In this document: positions 27,305 to 36,101 of the stretch, piece by piece
How the letters are laid out: the number at the start of each line of letters is the position of its first letter
How positions within the stretch are numbered: position 1 is the first letter of the stretch
Assembly: GCF_012911565.1 (NCBI RefSeq)
Contig: NZ_JAAMPU010000108.1
Location: forward strand, 248,001 to 312,000
DNA: 64,000 nucleotides
Direction of reading: 5' to 3'
Source of the DNA: Flavobacterium silvaticum
GTDB taxonomy: Bacteria > Bacteroidota > Bacteroidia > Flavobacteriales > Flavobacteriaceae
Notes under the pieces: model-generated
Told to the model about the DNA's origin: nothing
The model's input: the letters and a program-made list of their open reading frames with translations, nothing else
Databases searched by the model: none
Program-made: the position numbers and the translations under genes

Positions 27305-27485
27305 TTGGATTTCAGACCCGGTTATAGAAATATAGGGAAGCTGTTCCCGCTGCCGCTTTTAGTCCTCAATATAAAAACCGCTTTTTAGCCGTCGTGCCGC
27401 GAGCTTCCGTTGGTCGCTGCGGCTCTTGGCAAAAAGCAGGTTTTTGTATTTCCGGGCTAGCCGCTCGCATCGGGGCTAGGCAGTA
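27305..27485. repeat. flavobacterial dispersed hairpin repeat
   Basis: A non-coding block of high secondary-structure potential. On the minus strand it reads AGCCCCGATGCGAGCGGCTA, AAAAACC, a GC-rich arm with GAGCCGCAGCGACC and GAAGCTCGCGGC, GGTTTTTA, then ACTAAAAGCGGCAGCGGGAA. This succession of motifs resembles the multicopy intergenic repeats I know from flavobacterial genomes. AAAAACC and GGTTTTT are complementary and would close a large stem-loop. No gene is visible in 27300-27542. Confidence 0.6.
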
Positions 27486-27542
27486 GTTTCAACAGAAATT
27501 TCAGTTGCAGCTTTTTGGCCTTTATTATTGCAATACGATCAG

Positions 27543-27776
27543 CTATGAAATTCCAAACCTGAATATTCCGATGATTGCAGCTATTATCAATGACACTACC
27601 AAACAAAGAAAGAGTATTCCAAACAATTTGAGAACCACCATAGTTCCGGCAACGCAATAACTGCTTTCGTATTTATCTACGAGTGCCTTTTCAATTTTCT
27701 GTTTGTTGTGATACCTGATCCACAAGTACATCCATCCAATCGGTATAAAAAGAATCCCAGACGGCGTAAAATCCAT
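27543..27776 (-). CDS. small two-helix membrane protein
   Basis: A 77-residue frame with two hydrophobic segments (GILFIPIGWMYLWI, and LFGILFLCLVVSLIIAAIIGIF) separated by a charged region (YHNKQKIEKALVDKYESS). The charge distribution looks like a real small membrane protein, but I recognise no family. It lies 22 bases after another tiny membrane gene on the same strand. Confidence 0.5.
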   Translation of the reverse strand: MDFTPSGILFIPIGWMYLWIRYHNKQKIEKALVDKYESSYCVAGTMVVLKLFGILFLCLVVSLIIAAIIGIFRFGIS

Positions 27777-27798
27777 ATTTAACTTAGTTAGAGACTAT

Positions 27799-27984
27799 CT
27801 ATGTCTTGTTTTTTCGTCCGCTCCGAATAAGAAACAATCCCAATACAATCACGGCAATACAAGCGATATCGGCACCAAAAGGCCAAAATTCCAGTTGCCC
27901 TGAAGAATAGTCGGCAATAATTGAAATCATTTCTTTGGAAGCTCCAAAAATCAATAAAATACCCAGGATAATCTTCCAGTTCAT
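27799..27984 (-). CDS. very small membrane protein
   Basis: A 61-residue frame, MNWKIILGILLIFGASKEMI, with two hydrophobic segments (the second FGADIACIAVIVLGLFLI) ending in a basic tail RSGRKNKT. This fits a positive-inside membrane protein. A 78-residue frame overlaps it in another phase but is less protein-like. Family unknown. It precedes the 77-residue membrane gene. Confidence 0.45.
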   Translation of the reverse strand: MNWKIILGILLIFGASKEMISIIADYSSGQLEFWPFGADIACIAVIVLGLFLIRSGRKNKT

Positions 27985-28104
27985 AATGAGCCTTTCTAAT
28001 AATCAATAAAGCCAAAGTAGTCATTCTGTGTTGTGAATCTCAAGCCATCAACAACTGTAGATAAATTTTTCTGTAGAAATTTTGTCGTCGAAAAACCTAA
28101 TTGG

Positions 28105-28488
28105 TCACGGATATATAATCACCGTCGCCCCATCGGCCACCATCTCAAACAATTCATCCATTTCTTCATTTGTTACGGCAATACAGCCTGCAGTCCAGTC
28201 GCGCAGTCTGTGGAATCGGCCTTTCCAGCCCTGTCCGTTGCGGATTCCGTGGATCTTTATATCGCCTCCGGCCGGTAAACCTAATTGGGCTGCACGTTCC
28301 AAATCGTCTTCGTTCGGATAGGAAATCCCGAGATTTTTATGAAAACGGCTATTCGCATTTCTTGAAATGATGAAGTACGTGCCTTCGGGCGTTTTATTAT
28401 CGCCTTCGATTTCCTTGGCACCAATAGGTTGCTTGCCAAGCGCAATCCGGTACCTTTTGAAAAGTTCGGTCCCTTTATAAGTCAGCAT
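28105..28488 (-). CDS. L,D-transpeptidase (YkuD) catalytic domain, apparently 5'-truncated
   Basis: 127 residues from the first ATG. The catalytic core is intact: RIALGKQPIGAKEIEGDNKT, the His in IKIHGIRNG, and the nucleophile in DWTAGCIAVTNEEM. The N-terminus is abnormal. No signal peptide exists, although these enzymes act in the periplasm. The first family strand (IDHIEIYKSERL) lies upstream of the ATG, in the same frame, in the 17 codons between the fabH TGA and this ATG. Those codons contain no ATG, GTG or TTG. The gene may therefore be a decayed copy, start at a non-standard codon, or depend on readthrough of the fabH stop. The peptidoglycan cross-linking role is known for the family; activity here is doubtful. 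Confidence 0.7.
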   Translation of the reverse strand: MLTYKGTELFKRYRIALGKQPIGAKEIEGDNKTPEGTYFIISRNANSRFHKNLGISYPNEDDLERAAQLGLPAGGDIKIHGIRNGQGWKGRFHRLRDWTAGCIAVTNEEMDELFEMVADGATVIIYP

Positions 28489-28539
28489 TAGCCGCTCACT
28501 TTTATAAATCTCTATGTGGTCGATAGAATAAATAATGAA

Positions 28540-29544
28540 TCACCACTTAATGATAGCGCTTGCCCACGTAAACCCGCTTCCGAAAGCCGCAAGCACAACC
28601 ACATCGCCCTTCTTGATTTTTCCGGCTTCCCAAGCTTCGGTCAATGCGATAGGAATTGAAGCCGCGGTCGTGTTGCCGTATTTCTGGATGTTATTGAAAA
28701 CCTGGTCGTCGGTCAATCCGAATTTCTGCTGGATAAACTGGGAAATACGCAAATTCGCCTGATGCGGAATCAGCATATCGATGTCGCTCACCTGCAATCC
28801 GTTTTGCTTCAATCCTTCCATGATGACTTCAGAGAATCGCTGGACCGCATTCTTGAACACGAACTGGCCGTTCATGACCGGATAGAAACTTACGTCCTCC
28901 GGATTGTTTTCTGCGAGTATATCGGTAACCCAGCGTCCGCCCATTCCGGGGGCTGTAACGGCGAGTTCTTCGGCGTGCTGGCCTTCTGAATGCAAATGGG
29001 TAGAAAGTATTTTGGAATCATCGGTAGATCTGGAAACGATTGCCGCTCCTGCCCCATCGCCGAAAATCACCGATACGGCGCGACCTCTCGTTGTCATGTC
29101 CAATCCCTGTGAATGCACTTCAGAGCCAATGACCAGAATGTTTTTATACATTCCGGAACGCACATACTGATCAGCTATGCTCAACGCGTATACAAACCCG
29201 GAACACTGGTTTCTTATATCGAGTGCACCAACGGTGTTCAGCCCCAAATCACGCTGGACCAAAACGCCGGGCCCTGGAAAATAATAATCAGGACTCAGGG
29301 TTGCGAACACTACAAAATCAATTTCAGTGGCAGAAACACCGGCACGTTCCATAGCTACTCTTGCCGCTTTTACACCCATCGAAGTCGTGGTATCTTCACC
29401 TTTCGTGATGTGGCGGCGTTCGTTGATTCCGGTGCGCTCGACAATCCATTCATCTGTGGTTTCCATGATTTTGGTGAGGTCGTTGTTGGTGACGATATTG
29501 TCCGGAACGTAAAATCCGAGGCCTGAGATGCGAGAGTTGTACAT
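28540..29544 (-). CDS. fabH: 3-oxoacyl-[acyl-carrier-protein] synthase III
   Basis: A 334-residue ketoacyl-ACP synthase III that condenses acyl-CoA with malonyl-ACP to begin fatty-acid synthesis. The catalytic Cys is in RNQCSGFVYAL, the His in PHQANLRI and the Asn in KYGNTTAASIPIAL. The C-terminus FGSGFTWASAIIKW is complete. The ATG at 29544 (MYNSRISGLGFYVPD) matches the family start. It is divergent from the S9 peptidase, with 162 bases between starts. As this is a single fabH copy outside an rpmF-plsX-fabH cluster, it may be a paralogue for special primers (inference). Confidence 0.95.
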   Translation of the reverse strand: MYNSRISGLGFYVPDNIVTNNDLTKIMETTDEWIVERTGINERRHITKGEDTTTSMGVKAARVAMERAGVSATEIDFVVFATLSPDYYFPGPGVLVQRDLGLNTVGALDIRNQCSGFVYALSIADQYVRSGMYKNILVIGSEVHSQGLDMTTRGRAVSVIFGDGAGAAIVSRSTDDSKILSTHLHSEGQHAEELAVTAPGMGGRWVTDILAENNPEDVSFYPVMNGQFVFKNAVQRFSEVIMEGLKQNGLQVSDIDMLIPHQANLRISQFIQQKFGLTDDQVFNNIQKYGNTTAASIPIALTEAWEAGKIKKGDVVVLAAFGSGFTWASAIIKW

Positions 29545-29706
29545 AGCTGGAATTCTAAAAAAATGAAGCCGACATTTAACGAATCGGCAAAAAATACCTG
29601 CACAAGATACTGGTTTTTGGCAACTTTCAAAAATACGGACAAGAACCACGTTTGATTGACTTCCCTTTTGGATTTTGTATATTGTAAGCTCATCAAAAAT
29701 CATTTT

Positions 29707-32121
29707 ATGAGAGTAATCAACCTGTTTCTGCTTTTCATTTGTGTTCCTGCATTCGCGCAGGAAAATTTAAAATACCAACTTCCACCCAAGAATATTCTGG
29801 ACCTTGCCGATTATGTACGCCCGCCATCGGCACAAACCGACAGCAAACTCGAATACATGCTGCTCAGTTATCGGCCCACGTATAAAACCCTTGCCGATTT
29901 GAACCAGGAAGAACTGCGCCTTGGCGGCCTGCGTATCAATCCGGTTACGAATATGCCCAGTGCGACTACGTTTGTCAACAATCTCAAAATCAAGAAAATT
30001 TCTACATTAAAGGAAATGGAGGTAAGCGGTCTTCCGGAAAATCCGCAGCTCGCATTTTTGTCATGGTCGCCGGATCAGTCTAAAATCGGTTTCACGAATA
30101 CAACCGAAAAAGGCGTCGAACTCTGGATACTGGATGTTGCATCTGCGAGAGCCACAAAACTTACAGAAGATAACCTCAACGCTGTAGCCGGAAGTCCGTT
30201 TTCCTGGTCGGCAGACAGTAAGTCGCTGTTGGTGAAAATGTTGCCGAAAGACCGCAGGAAGCTCATCGACACTAAAAATGCATTGCCAGAAGGCCCGACC
30301 ATTTCTGTAGCCGACGGCACGAAATCACAAAACCGGACGTATCCGGACATGATCAAAAACCCAATTGACGAACAGAATTTCGAAACGGTCCTGACATCTG
30401 AACTCTATCTGGTAGACCTTAAGGGCAAGGCAAACCTGTTTAAATCTGCCGGACTGTATGTTGGTGAAAATTTTTCGCCCGATGGGAATTATGTGCTGAT
30501 TTCAACCCTTTCGCGACCCTTTTCCTATATCGTTCCATATAATCGTTTTCCGAACAAAACCGTCGTCTATGACAAAACCGGAAAACAGGTTTCCGAAGTC
30601 AATGACGTACCGTTGACCGAAATCATGCCCAAAGGCTTCATGGCCGTGCGCAACGGAAAACGCTACATGAACTGGCGGAACGACAAACCTGCGACACTGT
30701 CTTATGTAGTCGCACTTGACAATGGCGATCCGGCGAATAAAGTGGATTTCCGCGATGAATTGTTCAGTTGGGACGCGCCGTTTAACAAAACGGCAGTATC
30801 ATTGGCGAAAACGGCACAACGCTTCGACCGTATCATTTGGGGCGATGAACACACGGCAATTTTGTCGGAAGAATGGTACGATACGCGCAATACCAAAACG
30901 TTCGTAATCGATCCGTCGGAACCAAACAAGCAACCGAAATTGTTGTTCGACCGAAACTCTCAGGATGTCTATTCCGATCCCGGAAATTTTGAAACCATCC
31001 GCAATTCCTATGGAAAATATGTGCTGGCGCTGGAAAACAACCACGCATTCCTGCTTGGTGATGGGTTTACTGAAAAAGGACAGTTTCCGTTTATTGATGA
31101 AATCGACCTTGGGACAAAAAAATCGACACGTTTGTATCAGTCCAAATACACCGATAAAAAAGAGGAAATCTATTCGATAGAAGATTTCAAAAAAGGAATT
31201 GCGCTGGTGCAGATCCAATCGGCCACCGATTATCCGAATACCTATCTGCGCAATTACAAAAAGAAAAACGATTTGAAGCAACTTACGTTTGTCGAGAATC
31301 CGTTCGCGAGCATTAAAGATGTGTACAAAGAAGTCATCCATTACAAACGCAAGGATGGCGTGGCTTTATCCGGTACATTGTATCTTCCGAAAGGTTACGA
31401 CAGGACCAAAAAAGAAAAATTGCCGCTTCTGATCTGGGCCTATCCCGAAGAATTCAAAGACAAAGCCAGCGCAGGCCAAAGCCAGAAAAACCCGAATGAT
31501 TTTACGTTCCCAAACTATGGCTCTTTCGTGTATTGGGTCACGCGTGGTTATGCAGTTTTAGACGATGCCTCATTCCCGATAATCGGTGAAGGTACAACGG
31601 AACCGAACGATACGTTCATCACGCAATTGGTCGATGATGCGGCGGCGGCGATCGATGCCGTGGACAATCTGGGATATATCGACCGTAAAAAAGTGGCTGT
31701 CGGCGGACATTCCTATGGCGCTTTTATGACGGCGAATTTATTGACGCATTCGAATTTATTTGCCTGTGGCATTGCGAGAAGCGGCGCGTACAACCGGACA
31801 CTGACACCTTTCGGGTTCCAGAGCGAACAACGCAATTATTGGGAAGTCCCGAATATTTATAATGAGATGTCACCTTTTATGAATGCCGAAAAAATGAAGA
31901 CGCCTTTACTGCTCGTCCATGGTGAAGCCGATAACAATCCGGGGACTTTCACCCTCCAAACCGAACGTTATTTTCAGGCTTTGAAAGGACTTGGCGCTCC
32001 CGCAAGAATGGTTTTATTGCCAAAAGAAGCACACGGTTATGTAGCTCGTGAAAACATCCTGCATCTGCTTTGGGAACAGGATCAGTTTCTTGAGAAATAC
32101 CTGAAAGGAAAAACCAATTAG
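29707..32121 (+). CDS. exported prolyl-oligopeptidase family (S9) peptidase
   Basis: An 804-residue protein with a signal peptide (MRVINLFLLFICVPAFAQ), an N-terminal beta-propeller-like region (~60-560, with AFLSWSPDQSKIGFT-type strands) and a C-terminal alpha/beta hydrolase. The nucleophile Ser is near residue 668 (GGHSYGAFM), Asp near 742 (HGEADNN) and His near 776 (EAHGYV). It would cleave oligopeptides in the periplasm. The start at 29707 gives the signal peptide. Its stop overlaps the convergent ABC ATPase gene by 4 bases. Confidence 0.92.
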   Translation: MRVINLFLLFICVPAFAQENLKYQLPPKNILDLADYVRPPSAQTDSKLEYMLLSYRPTYKTLADLNQEELRLGGLRINPVTNMPSATTFVNNLKIKKISTLKEMEVSGLPENPQLAFLSWSPDQSKIGFTNTTEKGVELWILDVASARATKLTEDNLNAVAGSPFSWSADSKSLLVKMLPKDRRKLIDTKNALPEGPTISVADGTKSQNRTYPDMIKNPIDEQNFETVLTSELYLVDLKGKANLFKSAGLYVGENFSPDGNYVLISTLSRPFSYIVPYNRFPNKTVVYDKTGKQVSEVNDVPLTEIMPKGFMAVRNGKRYMNWRNDKPATLSYVVALDNGDPANKVDFRDELFSWDAPFNKTAVSLAKTAQRFDRIIWGDEHTAILSEEWYDTRNTKTFVIDPSEPNKQPKLLFDRNSQDVYSDPGNFETIRNSYGKYVLALENNHAFLLGDGFTEKGQFPFIDEIDLGTKKSTRLYQSKYTDKKEEIYSIEDFKKGIALVQIQSATDYPNTYLRNYKKKNDLKQLTFVENPFASIKDVYKEVIHYKRKDGVALSGTLYLPKGYDRTKKEKLPLLIWAYPEEFKDKASAGQSQKNPNDFTFPNYGSFVYWVTRGYAVLDDASFPIIGEGTTEPNDTFITQLVDDAAAAIDAVDNLGYIDRKKVAVGGHSYGAFMTANLLTHSNLFACGIARSGAYNRTLTPFGFQSEQRNYWEVPNIYNEMSPFMNAEKMKTPLLLVHGEADNNPGTFTLQTERYFQALKGLGAPARMVLLPKEAHGYVARENILHLLWEQDQFLEKYLKGKTN

Positions 32122-33059
32122 ACTGACAAGGCCAGGAACACGCCTTCATTTTCCATAATGGCGACACGGTTTTCAAAAAACAACGTCCCGGCTTCGTATT
32201 CGGCTTTGATAAGGTAATGACTGCCCTGAAAATATGATTTTTTGACAATAGCGCGAATTCCGGAACCCGAAATTTTGAGTTGATGCGGATAAACCAGCCT
32301 CGTGCCGTCTTGTCCTGCAGAAAAGAAGCGCATTGCGATTTCATTGGCTTCCCCGAATAAGGAAGCGATGTATTTCGAACCGGGATTGGCATAAATCGCT
32401 TTAGGCCTGTCGGTTTCTACAATGGTTCCGTCTTTCATGATCACGGCTTCATCGGCGTAGGCCAGCACGTCGTTTCCGTCATGCGTCGCCACGATACAGC
32501 TGATATTGTTCTGTTTGAAATAACCAAAAAGATCGCGTTTGAGTGAACTGGCCAATGAAGCCCCAATCTGGCTGAACGGTTCGTCGAGCAAAACGACTTC
32601 GGGTTCAAGTGCGAGCGTTTTTGCCAGAGCGATACGCTGTTGCTGCCCGCCGCTAAGGAATTTGGGTTTGACATTGGCGAATTCGGTCATTTCAACCAAT
32701 TCCAACAATTCGGAAACCCGTTGATTCTTCTTGTCTTTGTAGATATTCGACAGAAAGTTGCCGACGTTTTCAGCAGCCGTAATGTACGGCATCAGTCCAA
32801 AATCCTGGGCCAGGTATTTGAATCGTACATCACCCGGAATCAGGTTGAATTTAGGGCCTGTAATCGCATCGCTTTTGTATGAAATACTTCCCGACGACAA
32901 ATCGTAATGTCCGTAAAGTAACTTGAGAATGGTGCTTTTTCCGGAGCCGCTTTCACCAATCAGCGCCACGTGTTTTCCGGCTTCGACGTTGAGTGAAAAA
33001 CCAGTTACAGTAGGTTTATCCGGATCGTAAGAAAATGAGATGTCGCGAATTTCAAGCAT
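32118..33059 (-). CDS. ABC transporter ATP-binding protein without an adjacent permease
   Basis: A 313-residue ATPase with Walker A GESGSGKST, Q-loop, signature LSGGQQQRIALAKTLA, Walker B VVLLDEP and H-loop ATHDGNDV. After ~residue 235 a C-terminal beta domain (HQLKISGSGIRAIVKKSYFQ) resembles the TOBE/OB regulatory domain of importer ATPases of the CUT/MOI type. No membrane or binding-protein gene lies nearby, so the substrate is unknown. The start at 33059 (MLEIRDISFSYD) is at the usual place. The UbiB-like gene ends upstream on the same strand, 27 bases away. Confidence 0.85.
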   Translation of the reverse strand: MLEIRDISFSYDPDKPTVTGFSLNVEAGKHVALIGESGSGKSTILKLLYGHYDLSSGSISYKSDAITGPKFNLIPGDVRFKYLAQDFGLMPYITAAENVGNFLSNIYKDKKNQRVSELLELVEMTEFANVKPKFLSGGQQQRIALAKTLALEPEVVLLDEPFSQIGASLASSLKRDLFGYFKQNNISCIVATHDGNDVLAYADEAVIMKDGTIVETDRPKAIYANPGSKYIASLFGEANEIAMRFFSAGQDGTRLVYPHQLKISGSGIRAIVKKSYFQGSHYLIKAEYEAGTLFFENRVAIMENEGVFLALSV

Positions 33060-33086
33060 GCGGCAAAAATACAAGTTCCGATTGGG

Positions 33087-34400
33087 TTATCGGGCCAAAT
33101 ATTTTTGATAATCGTTCGTATTCACCCGGGCTTTTAAATCGTGAAGCAAATTGTACAATCCGAAAAACGTGCGGTTGATATAGAGAAAATGCTTCGAGCC
33201 GCGGTTGCCGTTCATTTTTCTCAATTGGTTGTCTTTGGAAAACTTCTCGCCCATATTGGCAATCGCACCAAAGAATTCCTCATCTGAAAAATCAAAGAAA
33301 TCTCCATGGAAGGGCTTGGTGAAAAGGCTCAGCAATTCGTGGAAAATTTTGGAGAAATAAGCCGATTCTTCCGCAGAATCCGTTGGCAGTAAAATTTCAA
33401 GTTCGAATAATTTTTCGCGGAAGATTTTGGGATCGTCTATATTTTCGGGACGAGCTAACTCGAAATACGGAATATAGAATTCATCCGGAACCTGCTTGAT
33501 GCAACCAAAATCAATCGCAATAAGGTTGGCGTCTGAATCGACCAAAAAATTCCCCGGATGCGGATCGGCGTGGACAGCTTTCAATCCGTGCATTTGGAAC
33601 ATATAAAAATCCCACAGCGCCTGGCCGAGTTTGTCGCCTTTTGCCCTGTCGGTATTATGGCCAGCGAATTCTGAGACATGTTCTCCGGACATCCAATCCA
33701 TCGTAAGGATTTTATCTGATGAAAACGCCTTGTAATAATTGGGGAAACGCAGGTTTTCGATTTTGGAACAGGCGGCGGCAATAGATTCGCTTTGCTTCAG
33801 TTCGAGCTTGTAATCGGTTTCTTCGAGCAATTTATCTTCGACTTCCTTGAAATATTTGTCGGAATCATTGCCTTTGAGATTAAACATCCGGATAGCAAAC
33901 GGTTTAACCAAAGCCAGATCAGAACTGATGCTGTCCGCAACGCCCGGATATTGGATTTTGACGGCGAGTTTCTTTCCGTCTTTCGTGGCTTTGTGGACCT
34001 GGCCGATGCTTGCGGCGTTGACTGATTCAGCCGTGAACGTATCGAAAATCTCTTCGGGGAATTTGCCAAAGCTTTTTCGGAACGTCTTTCTCACAAGTGG
34101 CGCGGACAAAGGCGGAACCGAAAATTGCGACAATGAGAATTTCTCGACATACGCCTGAGGCATGATGCTTTTGTCCATGCTCAGCATTTGGGCGACTTTA
34201 AGGGCGGAACCTTTGAGATTCTTGAGGCCGTCGTATATATCTTCGGCATTGTTCTCGTTGAGCTTGTCTTTGTTGAGCGACGGATTGACGATTTTCTCCC
34301 CGTAATATGCTATGTAATTTCCGCCGACTTTGATACCGGTTTTTACAAGTTGGCTGGCGCGTTCTATTTTACCCGTCGGAATTTTATCGAGTGATTTCAT
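33087..34400 (-). CDS. ABC1/AarF (UbiB-family) atypical kinase
   Basis: A 437-residue protein with the ABC1 kinase-like core: the KxGQ-type helix region LKGSALKVAQMLSMD, the A-rich loop SVNAASIGQVHKA, the lysine strand LAVKIQYPG, HADPHPGNF and the metal-binding IAIDFGCIKQ. The family is linked to isoprenoid-quinone biosynthesis and lipid export and has ATPase activity. In a menaquinone-using flavobacterium its exact role is open. It follows the TetR-like gene after 21 bases and precedes an ABC ATPase by 27 bases, suggesting a three-gene operon. Confidence 0.88.
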   Translation of the reverse strand: MKSLDKIPTGKIERASQLVKTGIKVGGNYIAYYGEKIVNPSLNKDKLNENNAEDIYDGLKNLKGSALKVAQMLSMDKSIMPQAYVEKFSLSQFSVPPLSAPLVRKTFRKSFGKFPEEIFDTFTAESVNAASIGQVHKATKDGKKLAVKIQYPGVADSISSDLALVKPFAIRMFNLKGNDSDKYFKEVEDKLLEETDYKLELKQSESIAAACSKIENLRFPNYYKAFSSDKILTMDWMSGEHVSEFAGHNTDRAKGDKLGQALWDFYMFQMHGLKAVHADPHPGNFLVDSDANLIAIDFGCIKQVPDEFYIPYFELARPENIDDPKIFREKLFELEILLPTDSAEESAYFSKIFHELLSLFTKPFHGDFFDFSDEEFFGAIANMGEKFSKDNQLRKMNGNRGSKHFLYINRTFFGLYNLLHDLKARVNTNDYQKYLAR

Positions 34401-34421
34401 GGTGATGTCTTGAGGAAATGA

Positions 34422-35093
34422 TTATCTCATCTTAGCCTCTTTCCAAAGGAATTTACCAAGGTCGAACAGGTTTTCAAGCGGTTTGGTGTCAAAAAGATCG
34501 ACAACCGTATTTACTGATTTTTCTATGACGATATCGGTCTTTTCAAAGCCAGGCGAATTGTCGTCTATCCAGAACTTAAGGATGAAGAGGAATTGAACCC
34601 ACGCGCCTTCGGCATAAACCGGCTCTTTTATTTTCTGGATGCGTTCACTGACAGGACTTGCGTTTTGGACCAATGTGGTCACGAAATCCTTGAACTGGCG
34701 GCGGAATTGTTTTAAATCCTGAAGATTTTTGAGGCCTTCGCCATTGTCTTTGAGCGAATACAGGATGTAGCTTCTGTTCAATGTCAGGATTTCAAAAAGG
34801 GTGAAATATAGTGACAGTAATTTGTTCTTGGGTGTATAGGTGGCGTAGGAAGGTTCGTTTTGCATCGCCTGTGTCGCGTTGTTCAAAAATGCATTCCACA
34901 CGCTTTGTTTCAATGCGTCGAAAGACCCGAAAATTTTGTAGAAATCAGTTTCTTCGATTCCGTTCTGCTTGCAAAAAGAATATACATTCTGTGGCGTGCC
35001 GTTATTTTCAAGTACCGATTGTACGTACCACCCGATAATAGTCGTTTCAGTTATCGGCGCTTTGGTTCCTGCAACATTTTTCTTTACTGCCAT
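34422..35093 (-). CDS. TetR-like regulator paired with the UbiB-family gene
   Basis: A 223-residue protein. Residues ~14-70 form a TetR-type helix-turn-helix (TTIIGWYVQSVLENNG ... TDFYKIFGSFDALKQSVW). The rest is an all-alpha C-terminal domain with aromatic helices (LLSLYFTLFEILTLNRSYILY) for ligand binding and dimerisation. It heads the operon with the ABC1 kinase gene, so it probably represses that operon (inference). This pairing is common in Bacteroidota. Confidence 0.75.
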   Translation of the reverse strand: MAVKKNVAGTKAPITETTIIGWYVQSVLENNGTPQNVYSFCKQNGIEETDFYKIFGSFDALKQSVWNAFLNNATQAMQNEPSYATYTPKNKLLSLYFTLFEILTLNRSYILYSLKDNGEGLKNLQDLKQFRRQFKDFVTTLVQNASPVSERIQKIKEPVYAEGAWVQFLFILKFWIDDNSPGFEKTDIVIEKSVNTVVDLFDTKPLENLFDLGKFLWKEAKMR

Positions 35094-35185
35094 GATAGTT
35101 GAGTTGAGTCGTAAAGGTAAGGTTCAGCATTACATCCGTTGGAAAACAAAAGTTAAAAATCAGAACAAAAAAATTGAAACTTCAT

Positions 35186-35225
35186 AAAAAAAGCAAGAGC
35201 GTGATCTAAAAGAAAACGCTCTTGC
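35186..35225 (-). terminator. intrinsic terminator downstream of the OmpA/lipocalin operon
   Basis: GCAAGAGCGT and ACGCTCTTGC form a perfect 10-bp stem with a 13-base loop. On the minus strand the stem is followed by seven T residues. It lies 175 bases past the ompA-like stop, between it and the TetR gene. The remaining part of the 35094-35399 spacer is AT-rich with no gene seen. Confidence 0.8.
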
Positions 35226-35399
35226 CAACCTAACCAATAAATAAACAAACTAATGTTTCGCGAATGAAAGACTGCCCGGTCGGGCGTGGTGACAAACATT
35301 CACATGGCAAAGATATTTCTACAATTCCTAAAAGGAATCGAATGTTTTGTTAAATATTATTCAAAGTTTTTTAACGAAATCGATTTATTCGTCAAATTC

Positions 35400-36089
35400 T
35401 TACTTTCCTTGTTGTGCGTCCCGGATCATTTTGTCATTTGCGACGATGGCAAACTCAACGCGACGGTTTTGGGTACGACCTTCAGGGGTATCGTTTGTGG
35501 CAATCGGATCTGCAATTCCCATTCCGACAGTTGAAAAGCGACTGCTGCTGATTCCTTTGGAAGACAGATAACTCTGGACGGAAGCAGCTCTTTGCCCGGA
35601 AAGTGTCAGATTATATTCCGGCGAACCAGTACTGTCTGTATACCCAAAGATCTTGATATTGGTATCCGGATAGCTTTTAAAAACCGGAACCAACTTATCC
35701 AGGTTAGCTTGGGCCTGAGCAGTTAAAGTGGATTTATTCGTATCGAACCGAACCGCATTTTCCTTCAGCGTAAGTTTGATGCCTTCGCCTACTCTTTCCA
35801 CTTCGGCTCCGGGAATTGCATTGTCGATTTCGCGGGCCTGTTTGTCCATCTTATTACCGATTACGCCACCGGCAACCCCACCAACGACACCACCTATGAT
35901 GGCTCCCAAAGCGGTATTGCCGCCTTTACCAATGTTATTCCCCAAAATCCCGCCGATTACGGCGCCTCCAGCAGTTCCGATGGCTGCACCACGTTGGGTC
36001 TTGTTCGTATTTTGTACCGCTTCACAACTTCCAAGTGCAATTCCGCCCGAAATGGCGAAAATCAATGCTATTTTACTTATTTTTTTCAT
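35400..36089 (-). CDS. OmpA-family lipoprotein with glycine-zipper segment
   Basis: A 229-residue lipoprotein (lipobox Cys22, IALGSC). Residues ~33-83 form a glycine-zipper region (AAIGTAGGAVIGGILGNNIG and following), typical of membrane-inserting helices. Residues ~105-220 are an OmpA-like peptidoglycan-binding domain with FGYTDSTGSPEYNLTLS and QRAASVQSYL. It would tether the outer membrane to murein. It follows the lipocalin-like lipoprotein gene by 12 bases in one operon. Confidence 0.93.
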   Translation of the reverse strand: MKKISKIALIFAISGGIALGSCEAVQNTNKTQRGAAIGTAGGAVIGGILGNNIGKGGNTALGAIIGGVVGGVAGGVIGNKMDKQAREIDNAIPGAEVERVGEGIKLTLKENAVRFDTNKSTLTAQAQANLDKLVPVFKSYPDTNIKIFGYTDSTGSPEYNLTLSGQRAASVQSYLSSKGISSSRFSTVGMGIADPIATNDTPEGRTQNRRVEFAIVANDKMIRDAQQGK

Positions 36090-36101
36090 GATGATTCAGG
36101 G

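Noticed and set aside
27788..28024. 78-codon minus-strand frame overlapping the 61-residue membrane protein
   Set aside because: The overlapping 61-codon frame has a more protein-like profile (two hydrophobic helices, basic end); both cannot be real.
30799..31341. 180-codon minus-strand frame inside the S9 peptidase gene
   Set aside because: Antisense to conserved peptidase sequence, no recognisable features.
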